DNA of 64,000 bases from Desmodesmus armatus (taxonomy: Eukaryota; Chlorophyta; Chlorophyceae; Sphaeropleales; Scenedesmaceae): the NCBI GenBank assembly GCA_007449985.2, contig VIIQ02000614.1, positions 558,001 to 622,000 on the forward strand. Reading direction: 5' to 3'. Of the stretch, positions 12,486 to 23,784 are shown piece after piece. The notes under the pieces are model-generated. The model made no database searches and was not told the DNA's origin. It was given only the letters and a program-made list of their open reading frames with translations. The position numbers and the translations under genes were made by a program. Each line of letters starts with the position of its first letter. Position 1 is the first letter of the stretch.

Positions 12486-12713
12486 CGTGCTGGATTTGGC
12501 TAGCTTGAGGCAGTTGCGTATATTGAAAGAAAAGAATCGGTTGTGATTGCTCTGAAAACTGGCTTTCCTTCAAGAAAGCGTTGTGCACATGTCCAGGTTT
12601 GACTGGATGTAGCAGGTCAACCGATCTTGTCATCACCACGATCATCCGTCACATGGCAGCTGACATCCCAAAGCACTGACAAGAGCACTACAGATAGGTG
12701 CAGCGGCTCCCAT

Positions 12714-15634
12714 TCAGCAAACACAGCCTGCCTTGTCACTCTGTCTCCTCCTCGTGCCCGTCCTCCTCCTCCTCCTCCCTTCGTCTTCGTCCTCCCCTCC
12801 CTCCCCCTCTATTTTCTCTCCCTCGCCCGGCTCTGTGATGACTGCCTCCTTTGCTGCCTCTAGCACCTCGATGTCTGAGCGTGTGAGCTGCAGGTGGCTC
12901 CTTGGACCCTGAGGCGCCAGACCCAGCTGCTCACGCATCTGCTCATTCTCCTCCTGCAGATGCAGCACACCATCACTGTTCAGTCAGTGCCACTCAGCAA
13001 ACACATTCAGGCATAAGTATTGCACGCACACGGCAAATGGCACATTTTGGGAGCCGGTGCTGCCGTGGTAAGGGCTGGGCTAACACAACAGCCCCGCGTC
13101 AAGGCTCAATAGCAAGATATGCATGTGACAGCCACCAACTGCCTTCACAGCCCACCTGTAGAAGCAGCACCTGCTGCTGCAACGCTGAGGCTGCACCGCC
13201 GGCGCCAGCGCCAAGCTGCAGCACTGCCAGCTGCTGTTTGAGCTGGGCCACCTCTGCTTGTAGGTGCTGGTGAGGGGCAGCACCCTTACTGCCCTCTAGC
13301 TGCGCCTGCAGGTAGCGGATGACCTTCTGCTGCTGCTCAACCTGCTCCTCAAGCTCACTGCAGCGCTGCTGTGACACCTCAAAGCTGCTGCTGTCTGCAG
13401 CAGCACCAGAGCCTGCGGGCCTGCAACCATGAACACATCACAGTGAGCCCAGACCATGCCATGCATGCAGCCGTTCCAGTTTGTGACAGAACAGCAGTCA
13501 AGCCGCTGCTGGCTCCAACAGAGTACACCCGGCCAGCGCACAGCCTCACTCGTCAGGGCGCTACATAAGCCTCAGCATGCCGCCTGTCAACGGCAGTGGC
13601 CAGCCTGGCCGCCACTTGCTGAAGCAATGCAAGCATGGCCTGTCTGTGGATAGCCATACGAACCTGCTGGTCGCTGCTTTGCCGCCTGTTGCTGCTACAA
13701 GCTCCTTGCGCAGTGCTGCTATCAGCTTGTCATCATTCTGCGTCTTGCTGAGGCAGACCGCCAGCTTGTCCCTCAAGCCAGCAACCTGCGGCAACAGCAC
13801 CGAGCCTACAGCCATGTGACAAGCATCCGTGTGACTCACCAATATCAAGACCTCGCAGGCGCTGTAAGGACGGTCTGCTTGCGCCTTAGACCGCACTGAG
13901 GAGGTCACATCCCAGCACATGGCAGCGCAGCACATCTCTGCACACCGCCGTTCAATCAAGCGCTGCTAGCCGCTCAGCTCACCTCCTCCTCCAGCACCTT
14001 GCGCCTGCTGCTGGCCCCTGTAAACTTCAATCGCAGCTTCTCTGTCTCTGCCTTTGCCGCTTCCAGCTCCGCTGCCATGCGCTGCAGCTGTGAGTCCTTC
14101 TGCTTGTTCAGCTTGCCAATCACGTTCCTGTGCGCTGTCTCATGCTTGGCCAAGCTGCTGCCTGCTGCTGTTGCAGTGGTTTCCGTCCCTGCTGCGTCCC
14201 TGAGCTGCCGTATGGTGTCCTGCAGGCGGATGATCTGCTCGCGCCGGCCCTTCCAGTCGTTGCCGCTGCCTTCGTCAAGGATCTTCTGCAGGGGTACGCC
14301 CTCGCCGACCTCTTTGAGCAAGGCCCGAGTTAGCTTCTTGTTTTCACCCTCAAGCAGAAAGACCTGCAATGGGACAAAAGAGGTGGGCGCCCGTCATGCA
14401 TGAACGTCAGCACTGGTGCTGGCAGCAGTGAAGTACCTGTACTGCCCTGCTGCGTCTGTTTTGGTGAATGTGTACAGCATGCGCTGTTGTCTCTGCTCCA
14501 GGTAAACACAAATCAGAAGGTCGAGGGCATGTCCAGGTGGCAGCACCTTGCACTGAGGCAGCCACCAGACAGCCGCTGCTGTGGGCTGCAGCGCACCTTC
14601 TGCTCCATCTGCCCCATCCTGTTGGTCATCTGCGCCACCCGGTCTTTGAGCGAGCTGAGCTCCTGCAAGTGCTCATCAGGTGCTGCTACAGGTCTGCTGT
14701 CCTGCAAGTATTTGACAAACAGCAAGGTGCCGGACATGTCAGTTGCCGTCCAGTCCGAGTCCAGCAGTTGTCAAGTGCAAGTCGCCTTTGAAGCAAATGC
14801 ACAGCAACAGGCAAAGCACCACTGCCTTGACAAAGTGCCAACAGCTGCAGCCATGCATGCATGATGGTGCAATCCCGTTGGCTCGTGCAACCACTATCAT
14901 GACCGCTGAAGCAGGTGAGGTATTAGGGAGTGTGATCCCTGTGTCCAAACACTCCTCACGAGGCACGAGCCAACCCACCTGACCCTTTGCTGGTTGCTGG
15001 GCCTGCGATGCTTGGGACAGAGCCTGCTGCAGCTTGGCAACCTTTTGCCGCTCCTTCTCCAGCGATAGATTCAAGGCACGATTCTGCAGGCGTCAACCAC
15101 TGCACCCTTTCAGCCCCAGCAGGAGCTCACGCTAGTCTGTGAGCATCTTTGCGCTGTCTGAAATGCAGTCTCCTGTGCTGCAGCAATGCTGCAAGGTCCC
15201 ACATAGCTGACACAAACGACCCAGCATGTTATGGGAATCACCTTTTTTGAGAGCTCAATGACCTTCTGTGACTGAACATCAGTCGACTGCAGCTCTGCAG
15301 CAGCCTCTGCAATTTCCCTCAGAGCAGCAACCTCCTGCTCCCGTGCTGCCAACTGCTGCTGCAGCTGCATCAGCTGCGTCATCATAATCAACAGGGCAAA
15401 ACCAAAGGTTGATAGAGCATCTTGCAGCACCGTTGACAGTGGCTGAGTGCTACAGGAGGCCATGCTGCTCACCTGTGCCGGGTCAATTTCCTTGTTTGCT
15501 TTCCACATGTTGCAGGAGATCGGGGTGTAGCTAGATAGGTATTGTTCTGCAAACGGTATGCATGAACATTGCGAAACAAAGTTTTCGCAGCTGACATGCT
15601 GACGAAGTTGACAGCTGCGGGTCAAAGACCTACC
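12714..15634 (-). CDS. CCDC13: CCDC13-like coiled-coil protein
   Basis: The product is almost all coiled coil. In animals CCDC13 is a centriolar-satellite and basal-body protein needed for cilium assembly. Minus-strand exons: (15634-?), 15546-15473, 15373-15242, 15083-14979, 14701-14597, 14363-13983, 13785-13664, 13420-13156 and 12953-12714; phases agree. The first in-frame ATG I can place is at 15508, giving 461 residues; the true start may be upstream, and the segment ending at 15634 has no ATG. Family hallmarks in order are KVIELSKKNRAL, ALLKEVGEGVPLQKIL, NDWKGRREQIIRLQ, KLRLKFTGASSRRKVLEEEV and NDDKLIAALRKEL, which correspond to blocks I know from vertebrate CCDC13. The C-terminal ~30 residues are Glu/Asp- then Arg-rich. 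It is shorter than the ~700-residue animal protein, lacking much of the N-terminal and C-terminal parts. Confidence 0.8.
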
Positions 15635-15987
15635 ACTCGTTTGGCTCAACAAGGTGAGAGGGGGCGCAGAATGGAGACGTAGAAAGTGTCAGGTCAGCAT
15701 CTGTGTTCATCACCACCTAACACCGGGCAGCCCGCTAGAGACAATCACCACAACTCAGTGTGGGGTCACCACCTCAGTGTGGGGTCCATCCACTGATCAC
15801 AATCTCGAACATCCTTGCCTCGTCGCCTTTGTTGTCATACTTACAGTGTGTCAAAGTGGGGATGATCCTGCTGCTGAAGCCCTGCAGCCACCAATTTAGT
15901 AATTAATAGCCAGTCTGCGCAAGAGCAGCAGGAGCCGCACAGCAGAGGAGCCCAGTCAGGGGGATCCATGTTCCTCTAGCAACCTCC
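15635..15987. promoter_or_regulatory. Shared intergenic region between divergent genes
   Basis: About 350 bp separate the 5' end of the CCDC13-like gene (-) and the small membrane protein gene (+). It must hold both promoters or 5' UTRs. A direct repeat, cacctcagtgtggggtc with a near copy just before it (15750-15785), is the only structure I see. Confidence 0.4.
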
Positions 15988-16941
15988 ATGTCACAGCACT
16001 GGATCTTCATCAATTCTGCCAGCTATAGACGGTTTGTTGACGCCACCAGGGACCGCAAATGGCTGCTGGCCATTTCAGGCTGTGCCTTTGCAGGCGTCAG
16101 CATGGTGGCAGGGTATGTCATTGCCAATGCCACTAACCCCAACTTTGAGGATGAGGGATACAAGGACAAGCAGGACGAGCTGGCAAAGCTGCCCTACAAC
16201 CAGCAGGTGCGCTGAGGCAGCTAAACATGTCTCAAAACAACATTCAGCATCAGCGACGCTGACACGCCCGTCCAGCAGTGTACAGCTCCCTACTACTACA
16301 GCATCCACTCGGCGGTGGTGGCAGCCCCATGTCCTTGCTTTGAGACCTGGATAGGGTGCAGCAGTGTATGTATTGACAGGGCGCGCCTGCACTGCACCCC
16401 CTCTGGCAGTCTGGCTCTGCATACATGTGCAGTTGAGGATGGAGGTTCACTGCTCTCACCATGACCTGGCATGCTTCTGGCTCACAGGTCATTGCCAGGA
16501 ACAACAGAGAGCAGTTGAGAGCTATGCTTTTGGATGTGACTTCCGGCAACGACACTGCCCGATATCGTGACCTGCTAGAGTGAGTACCTGCAGGGGTTGT
16601 GGCAGCCCAGCAGATGGATGTTGCTGAAGCAACAAGCAGCTCAGCCCCGCAGCTCAGCCACTTGCAAAGCTTCAACCAGCCAGTGATCGCAACTGATTTG
16701 CCACAGAGGAGGGTTGAGGCTGCTGATTACAGCTGGCATTGGTCAGTTTGCTCAGCTGACGTGCCAGCAGTGTCATCATTGCCAGTGCCATCAGTCCTGT
16801 ACATATAGATATAAGCAAACATGCATGGCTGAGAGTTGTGCCGCCTGCTGCGTATGCATGCCTGCTGTCTGCTCTGCTGCTTGCAGTGGCAAAATACACA
16901 AGACCAAGCATGGTACAAGTATGCCAGATGCACCCCAATGA
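15988..16941 (+). CDS. Small single-helix protein of unknown function (121 residues)
   Basis: I do not recognise the family with certainty. Three exons, 15988-16206, 16488-16579 and 16887-16941, sum to 366 nt and agree in phase. Residues ~24-45 (KWLLAISGCAFAGVSMVAGY) form one hydrophobic helix preceded by positive charges, followed by a charged, probably helical C-terminal part (QVIARNNREQLRAMLLDV) and a basic KIHKTKHGTS stretch near the end. This plan of a short basic N-terminus, one membrane span and a helical tail fits a small organelle inner-membrane or assembly factor (inference). It sits head-to-head with the CCDC13-like gene and upstream of the mitochondrial calcium uniporter gene in the same direction. 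Confidence 0.75.
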
Positions 16942-17100
16942 CCTGCATCAGTGGCTGATTGTGTGTGTTTCTCCTGAAGGGGTCGGACGGGTGCAGGGTG
17001 CCCAATGGTACTCGATGCAGAAGGCAGCATGCCCGACAAGGCAGTAGGCCAGCCTCAAGTCACTGTATCGCACTGCTGTGTGCTGTTTATGGCAGCACTG

Positions 17101-17148
17101 TTGCCTGCTGTTGTCAGCACGCAGTTGCCTGCTGTTGTCAGCACGCAG
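17101..17148. repeat. Perfect 24-bp tandem duplication
   Basis: Two identical copies, 17101-17124 and 17125-17148, of a sequence starting ttgcctgctgttgtcagcac. It lies in the ~450 bp between the small membrane protein gene and the uniporter gene, within the probable promoter or 5' UTR region of the latter. Confidence 0.95.
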
Positions 17149-17398
17149 TAGCCTGGTAACTGTTCAACTGCAGTTGCCAGGCCAGGCCAATGGGCAGTGG
17201 TGATTGCTGTTACCTGGCTAACTGCTGTCGAGGGTTCAAATGCTGGCTTTACCGCTGCTGACGACTTGCCACGATTGCAGCAAGCAAGTAGGATGCCGTA
17301 AGCCGAGATCATACTGCAGCAGTCATCTCGCGAGGGCTGGGCGAAGTACTCGGATTTGAGCGCGGGGGGTGATCTGCAGCTGCAAACCTTGAAATTCC

Positions 17399-19499
17399 AT
17401 GGCTGTTGCTCGTAGACAGGTGGCACAGCAGCTTCTTTTCTTGTCCCGCTCCCTCAGCACCCTTGCAAGCTGCAGTTCCACACGATACAGTGCAGCAGTG
17501 ACCTGTAGCAGCAGCAGTAGTAGTGCAATAGTGCACAGTCAACCATGGGCACGATTTCAAAGCACGACGACGTCAGTGCAGCAGCTGCTGGACGTGAGTC
17601 AGGAAGGATTATTTTTTGTTCAGACAGGCTGTGAGTCTGTGTTGCAAGCAGTCCACCTCGTGACACCTCGTGGATGTGCTGCAATGCAGGGCGTCAGTGC
17701 CACCCACCTGCGGGATGCACTAGCTGCAGAGGCTGAGGTTCGGCCGTTCATGACGCACCAGGAGTTTGTGAACTTCATCTTGGCACAGTAAGTTCTGTCG
17801 AGGCTGTTACTGTAAAGGTCACATGGCAACCACGCCCTTGGGGCCATGCAACACTCAGGTCTGCAGCCAGGTTCTATCACTGTGCTCTCTGTGATGCGGC
17901 AATTCTGTGTGCAAACCATCGGCCCTCCAAGCAGCAGATCTATGCTGCAGCAACGCGCTAATGGATCCGCGGGCGGTGCTTGCATTTGCAGGCAAGATGT
18001 GGAAACTGAGGAGGCGGCGCATGCACGTGCTGATGTGCTGGCCAAGGCAGGGGTGGTCCTGCGCTTCAATGGCATGGTGTACCTACGCCCTGAGGAGGTG
18101 TCCGAGTTGGTGTACAAGGTGAGGCCAATAGGGGCTGCAGCCGGCACCAGACCACCCTGATTTGCTCCCCACACCCTTTTCTACGCCATAACTGAAACAT
18201 CAATGCAGTCGTCAGCTTGGGTCCCACCCCAACTTTTCATTGCAGTGCTCCTGCATTATTGTAAGGTTGCGGACTTGGCGTAATTTTGCTTATATGCTGT
18301 TGTGTGTGAACAACTCTGTGTCGCGCCCAATGTGCTGGTGCAGCTCCTCCCGACGGACGCGCTTGCAGCTGAGCGGCACCTTGCTGCTGTGGAGCGCGAG
18401 CTGGCTGAGTTGGACAAGCAGCACAGAGCACTGCGCTGGCACGCGCAGCGCTGGCCACGGCGGTGGCTGGTCATGGGCTGCACAGCACTGGCGACACAGG
18501 TACAGACACATGCCACCTATGTATACAGCAAATGCGGGGCTTCCTGCTTGTGGGTGTGACAAACGGCTGCCATGCATAGATGTTTGTCTAGTAGGACCAG
18601 ACGCTTTGTAACTCACGGTGCCCTTTGTTCTCTTCTGTTCTGGTCTCAGCTTGGCAGAGCAGACACTGCGCCGATGTATATAGTGCACAAACACTTCTGC
18701 TTTGGTAGATGGCTGACTCTGGAACCTGCTGTGCCAAGAAGATGCTGCAGGGTGCCTTGAAGCCATCCCCCTTCTGGCATGTGCCCTGCAGACTGACATG
18801 GCAACCTGTTGTGTTGCCTGGTTTGTGCCTGCAGCTGGTTGTCTTTGCCTACTTGACGTTTTGGGAGCTGTCGTGGGACGTGATGGAGCCAATTGCCTAC
18901 TTTGTGAGCCTGACCTACAGCCTGGTGGCCTACATGTACTTCCTCGTCACACGTGGCAGCTACTTTGAGCAAAAGGACTTCAAGGAGTACTGTGAGTCAG
19001 CAGCTATGACCAACTAGGGCTGCTGCAGCCAGTAGGGACAGGGCCTGGCGCGATTGCAAACAGGGAACCTCACGCTCTCACTCTCAGTCTCTCACTCTCT
19101 CACTCTCAAAAGTCATTGCGTGCTTGTGTGTTGCAAGATTGTGCTGGAGGCCAGGCCTGTGGAGGCACTTGATTGTGCGACCGGGCACAAATGCAGAGCA
19201 CAGCCCGCAGGTGTCCTGTGAGTCATGGTGCAACACATAGGCAGAAGCTGTTAGCGTGCGTGTCCCAACACTTCTTTGCTGGTAAGCCTTGACGTGACCC
19301 ATACAATGCTGCTGGTGGTCGTGTCGTATGGGTTGCTCGTTTTGCAGGGGAGCAGCAGCTGCTGGAGAAGCGTATGGCAGCAGCCGGGTTTGACATCGAC
19401 AAGTATGAACACCTGCTGCGCACACGCGATCGCTACAAGCGCTACATTGCTACTAAGGCAGCCCAGCCTGATGGTGCAGCAAAACACAAGGAGCTGTAG
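17399..19499 (+). CDS. MCU: Mitochondrial calcium uniporter pore subunit (MCU)
   Basis: MCU forms the Ca2+-selective pore of the inner mitochondrial membrane. Six exons, 17399-17593, 17690-17787, 17992-18118, 18344-18499, 18835-18991 and 19348-19499, sum to 885 nt (294 residues) with consistent phases. The N-terminus (MAVARRQVAQQLLFLSRSLS) is Arg/Ser-rich and amphipathic, a mitochondrial presequence. Residues ~85-140 resemble the plant MCU N-terminal domain (AKAGVVLRFNGMVYLRPEEV). A coiled coil (~145-175) precedes TM1 (~182-201). The selectivity loop is W206-D207-V208-M209-E210-P211, the WDxxEP signature with Val where animals have Ile (DIME). TM2 follows at ~212-230. A C-terminal coiled coil (EQQLLEKRMAAAG...YKRYIA) completes the fold. 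The first intron is 96 nt and stop-free in frame, so a retained form is possible. TGTAA at 19889-19893 is a candidate poly(A) signal. Confidence 0.95.
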
Positions 19500-19939
19500 G
19501 ACAGCTGAGGCGGCCAGGGGGGCGGAGCAGCGGGTGTTTTGTATAACATACTGATTTGTTCAGTTGGCACCTGTCACTGGTTATTCTTACAGTGCCAATG
19601 TGGTTATTTTTGCAGTGCAATGACGGTCTCAACGTTGGTAGCTTTTTGAGCAAGCCTGCGGCGGCTGCAGCGTCCACAGTGGTTGTTTGTGCTGCTGCAG
19701 CGATCAACTGATGATGATGAAACCAAGCATGGGGATGATATTGCGGCTTGTGATGCTGCATTTTTCTTGGACAGCTCACTGGTCGTCCCAACCTGTCACT
19801 CTTTGCCAGGTCAGCGTGCTGAGCACGGCACGAGAGAGACATGGAGAGGCATGTGCTGTTTTGGTTGTTTTACTGAGTGGGCAACGAATGTAATGTTTTG
19901 CTTTCAACATAAGCACAAGTACAAATACTCTGAATTGAG
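19500..19939. other. Intergenic: uniporter 3' UTR and promoter of CBS gene
   Basis: No gene seen in these 440 bp. A TGTAA at 19889-19893 may end the uniporter mRNA, which would leave only ~45 bp before the next start codon, so transcription units are packed tightly or the 3' end is elsewhere. Confidence 0.5.
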
Positions 19940-22900
19940 ATGGAGGAGCTCAGAACACTGCTGTCAGAGACACCCATCCTCGCTCTGAAAGATCAACAGG
20001 ACGAGGTGCTGAGCTTGGAACACAACAACACAGTGGGAGATGCCCTGAAAGTGAGCCCAGCAGCAAGTTCAGCAGCTGACGTAGCAGCGATCTCCGAGAC
20101 GCAAGCACGTCGGGCTGGACTCCTGGGAACATCTCGGATGGTGGAGTCATAATCCAGCATACATTTTGTGATCGTCGGGTGACTCAGGCTGTGCGCTTCG
20201 TCTCTTGCTGATGCGCTCCTGTTCTGTTCTGCTGTGCAGCTGTTGGCCAAGCATGGCATCCTGTCTGCCCCGCTGGTGGTCAGCCCTGGGCTGGAAGACT
20301 TAGAAAGCCTTGAGCCGACCGGCACCTCAGCATCGCTGGTGAGCCCCACAGGAAATTGCAGCGGCAGCAACTTCCAGCCAATGCGCATGCTTTGAGTGTT
20401 GATGCTAGTCCGAAAGCTGACTCCACTGTTGTCCTCGTCCGCAGGTTGGCTGGCTGGACATAAAAGATGTCATCAAAGCCTTCCTTGCATGTAAGTGCCC
20501 CCTACTGCTGGTCATGCAACCATGCCAGAGCTGGTGTTGGGGAAGGATGTTCAGGGTGTACTGGGGTAGGGAGGAGGGGAGGGCAGCCTCGGACTGACCC
20601 TGCTGCTGATGCTGATGCTGCTCTTCCCTGTGCATGCAGTCCTGCACGAGCACAGGCCGCAGCTGCCCACCAACATGCTGGCACTGATGACGGAGCTGGA
20701 GAAGCAGGGCCCCGTGTTTGCAACCAAAATGCTCATCACCGTTGTAGGTGGGTATGGACATTGTGCCCAGGCTGGCAGACAGCAGTTGGATGGGGCAATT
20801 CAGCAACAGGCCGTGCAGCCTTATGGCTCGCCTCTGCAACCATAGCAGCAGTGCTCCGTACAGGTCAAACAAGACGGCCGCCCATGGTGGTCACAGCTGC
20901 TGGCACCCGACAAGTGTAAATGGCAGGGCAGAATGCGATGCGTTCCAGTTGAGGCTTGCAACTCAACCGCCTGCCTCGCTCCCCTTGCAACTCTCCCTGC
21001 TCCCCTCGTCCACCCCTCAGGCAGTGAGGATCGTGGGCTGGTGTACCAGACTGACGCTGAGGCGTCAGTGCTGACAGCCATCCGGGACTTCTTCCTGGGC
21101 CAGCCTGGCGGTGGCTCACTGGTGCACCGGCTGGCCATCTTTGACGCACATGGGGACATCACACGCATTGTTAGCCAGATGGACGTCCTCAAGTAAGGTT
21201 ACTTGGCCCGCTTGCCGTCGATTGTTGCTGGGGTTTCCTCAGCGGCAGCGGCGGTCTGCATTGCAGCGGAAAGGGTGGGCTGCGATTGTCAGTCGCTTGT
21301 GCTTACGGCATGTTGCTTGGGCTCTCGTTCCAGCTGTGGATTTGTCAGAAAGTTGGTTTCGTGGTCTGCCACTGTCATATGTGCAAGGGCAGCTCTTTCG
21401 CTGAAACGGCAGCTTGCTTTGCCCCAGCCCGCGCAACTGACCGCCCCTTTCCGGCCTTTTTCCCCTTGCCTCCTGTGCCCCCCAACCAACACTGCTGCCT
21501 GCCTGCCTGCCTCTGCCCCCCCCCCCCCCCTGCCCCCCCCCCCCTGCTTCCCCTCAGGCTGCTGCGTCAGCACCTGCCAGAGCTGGGCAGCTGTGCAGAG
21601 CAGAGCCTGGAGCAGCTGGGACTGTTTAAGTCAGACATGGCCCCAGAGGTTGTGCGGCTGCAGCCCAACACCCCCACACTGCTGGCCTACAAGCAGCTGG
21701 CAGACGCAGGGGTCACGGGGGCACCGGTGGTCAGCCCTGACGGCCGCTTGATCGCCAACCTCAGCATCTCTGACATTAGGTGGGCTGGGGGCAGGGTTTT
21801 TTTGGGGGGGAGGGGTGACGTGTGCTGTGGGTTGGACAGGTGATTGGACAGCTGATCAAGAGAGAGTGAGGTGCCTTGTTTTTACAGAAACATGCATGCC
21901 TGTGCCAAGATTTTGATTTGCTGCTGTTTGAACTGGGGTCGCATGCAAGCTCTGTTGGGTGGGATGGGGGGTTTGGGGGTGGGGTAAGACCAGGATGACA
22001 AGTGCCAGCGTGCTTCACATTGCATCTGGCACACACCTTGCTCCTGGTGGTTGCATCTCAACCCACTGCGGTTTGTCCGCACATTGTGAGTGTGTCCTGT
22101 GCTGTGACAAGCGGCATGCTGTGCTGTGCCTGTAGGGGCATACAGCCGGACCACTTTGGTGTGCTGGCGCTGCCTGTGGCTGAATTCCTGGCGGTGAAGC
22201 ATGACACAGCATACCTGGGCTACAGCCAGCAGAGCAGCACCTCAGCAAAGCACCCCTTCTTTGCCTCAGGGCCACCCTCAACAGGTGACACGGGTGGCCC
22301 ACTCGCATCACAAGGGCTGATGTTGTTGGTTGTTTGACAGCAATGCGCTCAGTTACTTCGGCAACAAAACTTTGCACGATCGGCAACCTCAACCTCATTT
22401 GCCAGGATGAGGCATGTGCATGGTGGCATGATGAGCTCAGCTACTGCCTCTCAACCTCAACTGTGCACAATGCCTTCTTCAACTGTATGTGTGAGCCAAC
22501 ATTTGTGTAAGCCATCACGCGTGCTTCTTCCTGCTTACACCCTACAGGTCGTCGAGCAGTTGATGCCGATGAGGCAGACGAGCAGGCAGCAGCACCAGCC
22601 TCCACCACCAGGTCAGCCATGGAGACAGACAGCAGTGGCTCAGCCCCTGCAGCAGCACAGGGCGGCGTGCCCCCTAGCCCCAGCAAAAGCCCAAGGAAGG
22701 GTGGGGGCCTGTCGGGGGGTGGCAGTGCTGCTAAGCCGCACCACAGGTCACACCGCAGGCCCAGCAGTGAGATTGGGCTGAGACTCATAACCTGCTCGCC
22801 ACAGTCTACGCTGGGGGAGGTGGGTGTGACTAGCTAGTATAGGGTCTACTTGTGCTGTTGTGACCACTGGGCGCAAGGTTTTAATGTTTAATTTCAAAGC

Positions 22901-23784
22901 GCCAGTTAATGTGTTGCCAAATGGCCAACCAATACCCGAGGAAAGCAAGAGGTGTCTCTGTATTGGTGTGTTGCAGACATTGGCAACATGCCATGTGAAA
23001 TCGTGCACGCTGTATGGAGTGCAAGCTGCCATGTGTGTGTGCTGATGTGTCCTGCAGGTGCTGGTTCAGATAGTTGACAACCATGTGCACCGTGTGTACA
23101 TCTGCAAAGACAATGACAACGGCCAGGAGGTGGTGGGAGTGGTCACGCCCACGGACATCCTCTCACTCATTGCAGGTAAACAGCGGTCAACAGGTTCACC
23201 GCGTGAAAGCAGGACGGAGGCCTGTTTGACTCTCAGGGCCTTTCCGCTTGAGAGACACCCCCTCCCACTATCATGCAAGAAGCTCTCCTAGGCATGAACT
23301 TAATGAGTTGGCCCTTTTTGCACACATGTTTGGCTGCAGCAGGCACTGGCTGAGTCTGTCAGGCTACCTGGCTGAGCCAAGGGCCACCCAGTGACCCAAA
23401 CCTCAACAGTCTGCTCTGTCTTGCTGTTGCCATCAACGTGTTGACGAGCGTCATTCAACCATGTCCCTCCCGCCCGTCTTTCCTCCCGCAGGCCAGGGTG
23501 GTTGGCTGCCATGAGGCGCTTGCCCCCCCTGACCCTTGGCGCAGCGCGTTAGTTGTGCTGGTCTGACGCTGCTGCCGCCCTTGCCCCGGCTGGTCTGACG
23601 TGCAGGTCAGGCTGGCTGGCTGCGCCGCGCCCTAAGCACACGCATGAACAGCAAACGACAGGCCTCAGGAGCAGCGGCGGCAGCGGAGCTGGATGCAGCC
23701 ATTGCAGAGGCGACGGCGGCAGCAGCAGCAGAGGAGGCTGCTGGGCCGGGGGATAGCAAGAAGGCCAGGGTGGATGCAGACTGA
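19940..23784 (+). CDS. Four-CBS-domain protein, SNF4/AMPK-gamma-like
   Basis: Paired CBS (Bateman) domains bind adenine nucleotides; in the SNF1/AMPK complex the gamma subunit senses energy state. Ten exons: 19940-20050, 20240-20338, 20445-20490, 20640-20747, 21021-21192, 21558-21779, 22136-22284, 22548-22819, 23058-23175 and 23606-23784; 1,476 nt, 491 residues, all phases agree. CBS-type segments: LLAKHGILSAPLVVSPG / VGWLDIKDVIKAFLA; RLAIFDAHGDITRIVSQMDV; LADAGVTGAPVVSPDGRLIANLSISDIR; and HVHRVYICKDN...EVVGVVTPTDILSLIAG. Between the third and fourth lies a ~95-residue acidic/Ser/Gly-rich insert (RSAMETDSSGSAP...), probably disordered. The C-terminus is Ala-rich, ending KKARVDAD. Whether it is a true AMPK-gamma or a plant PV42/CBSX-type protein cannot be settled here. 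A second splice acceptor at 23490-23491 would give a shorter C-terminus. Confidence 0.85.
21516..21544. repeat. Interrupted poly-C tract
   Basis: C15, TG, C12 just upstream of the acceptor of exon 6 of the CBS gene. It serves as an extreme polypyrimidine tract. Confidence 0.85.

Noticed and set aside
17225..17245. tRNA-like GGGTTCAAAT motif
   Set aside because: Flanks do not form the cloverleaf; isolated match only.
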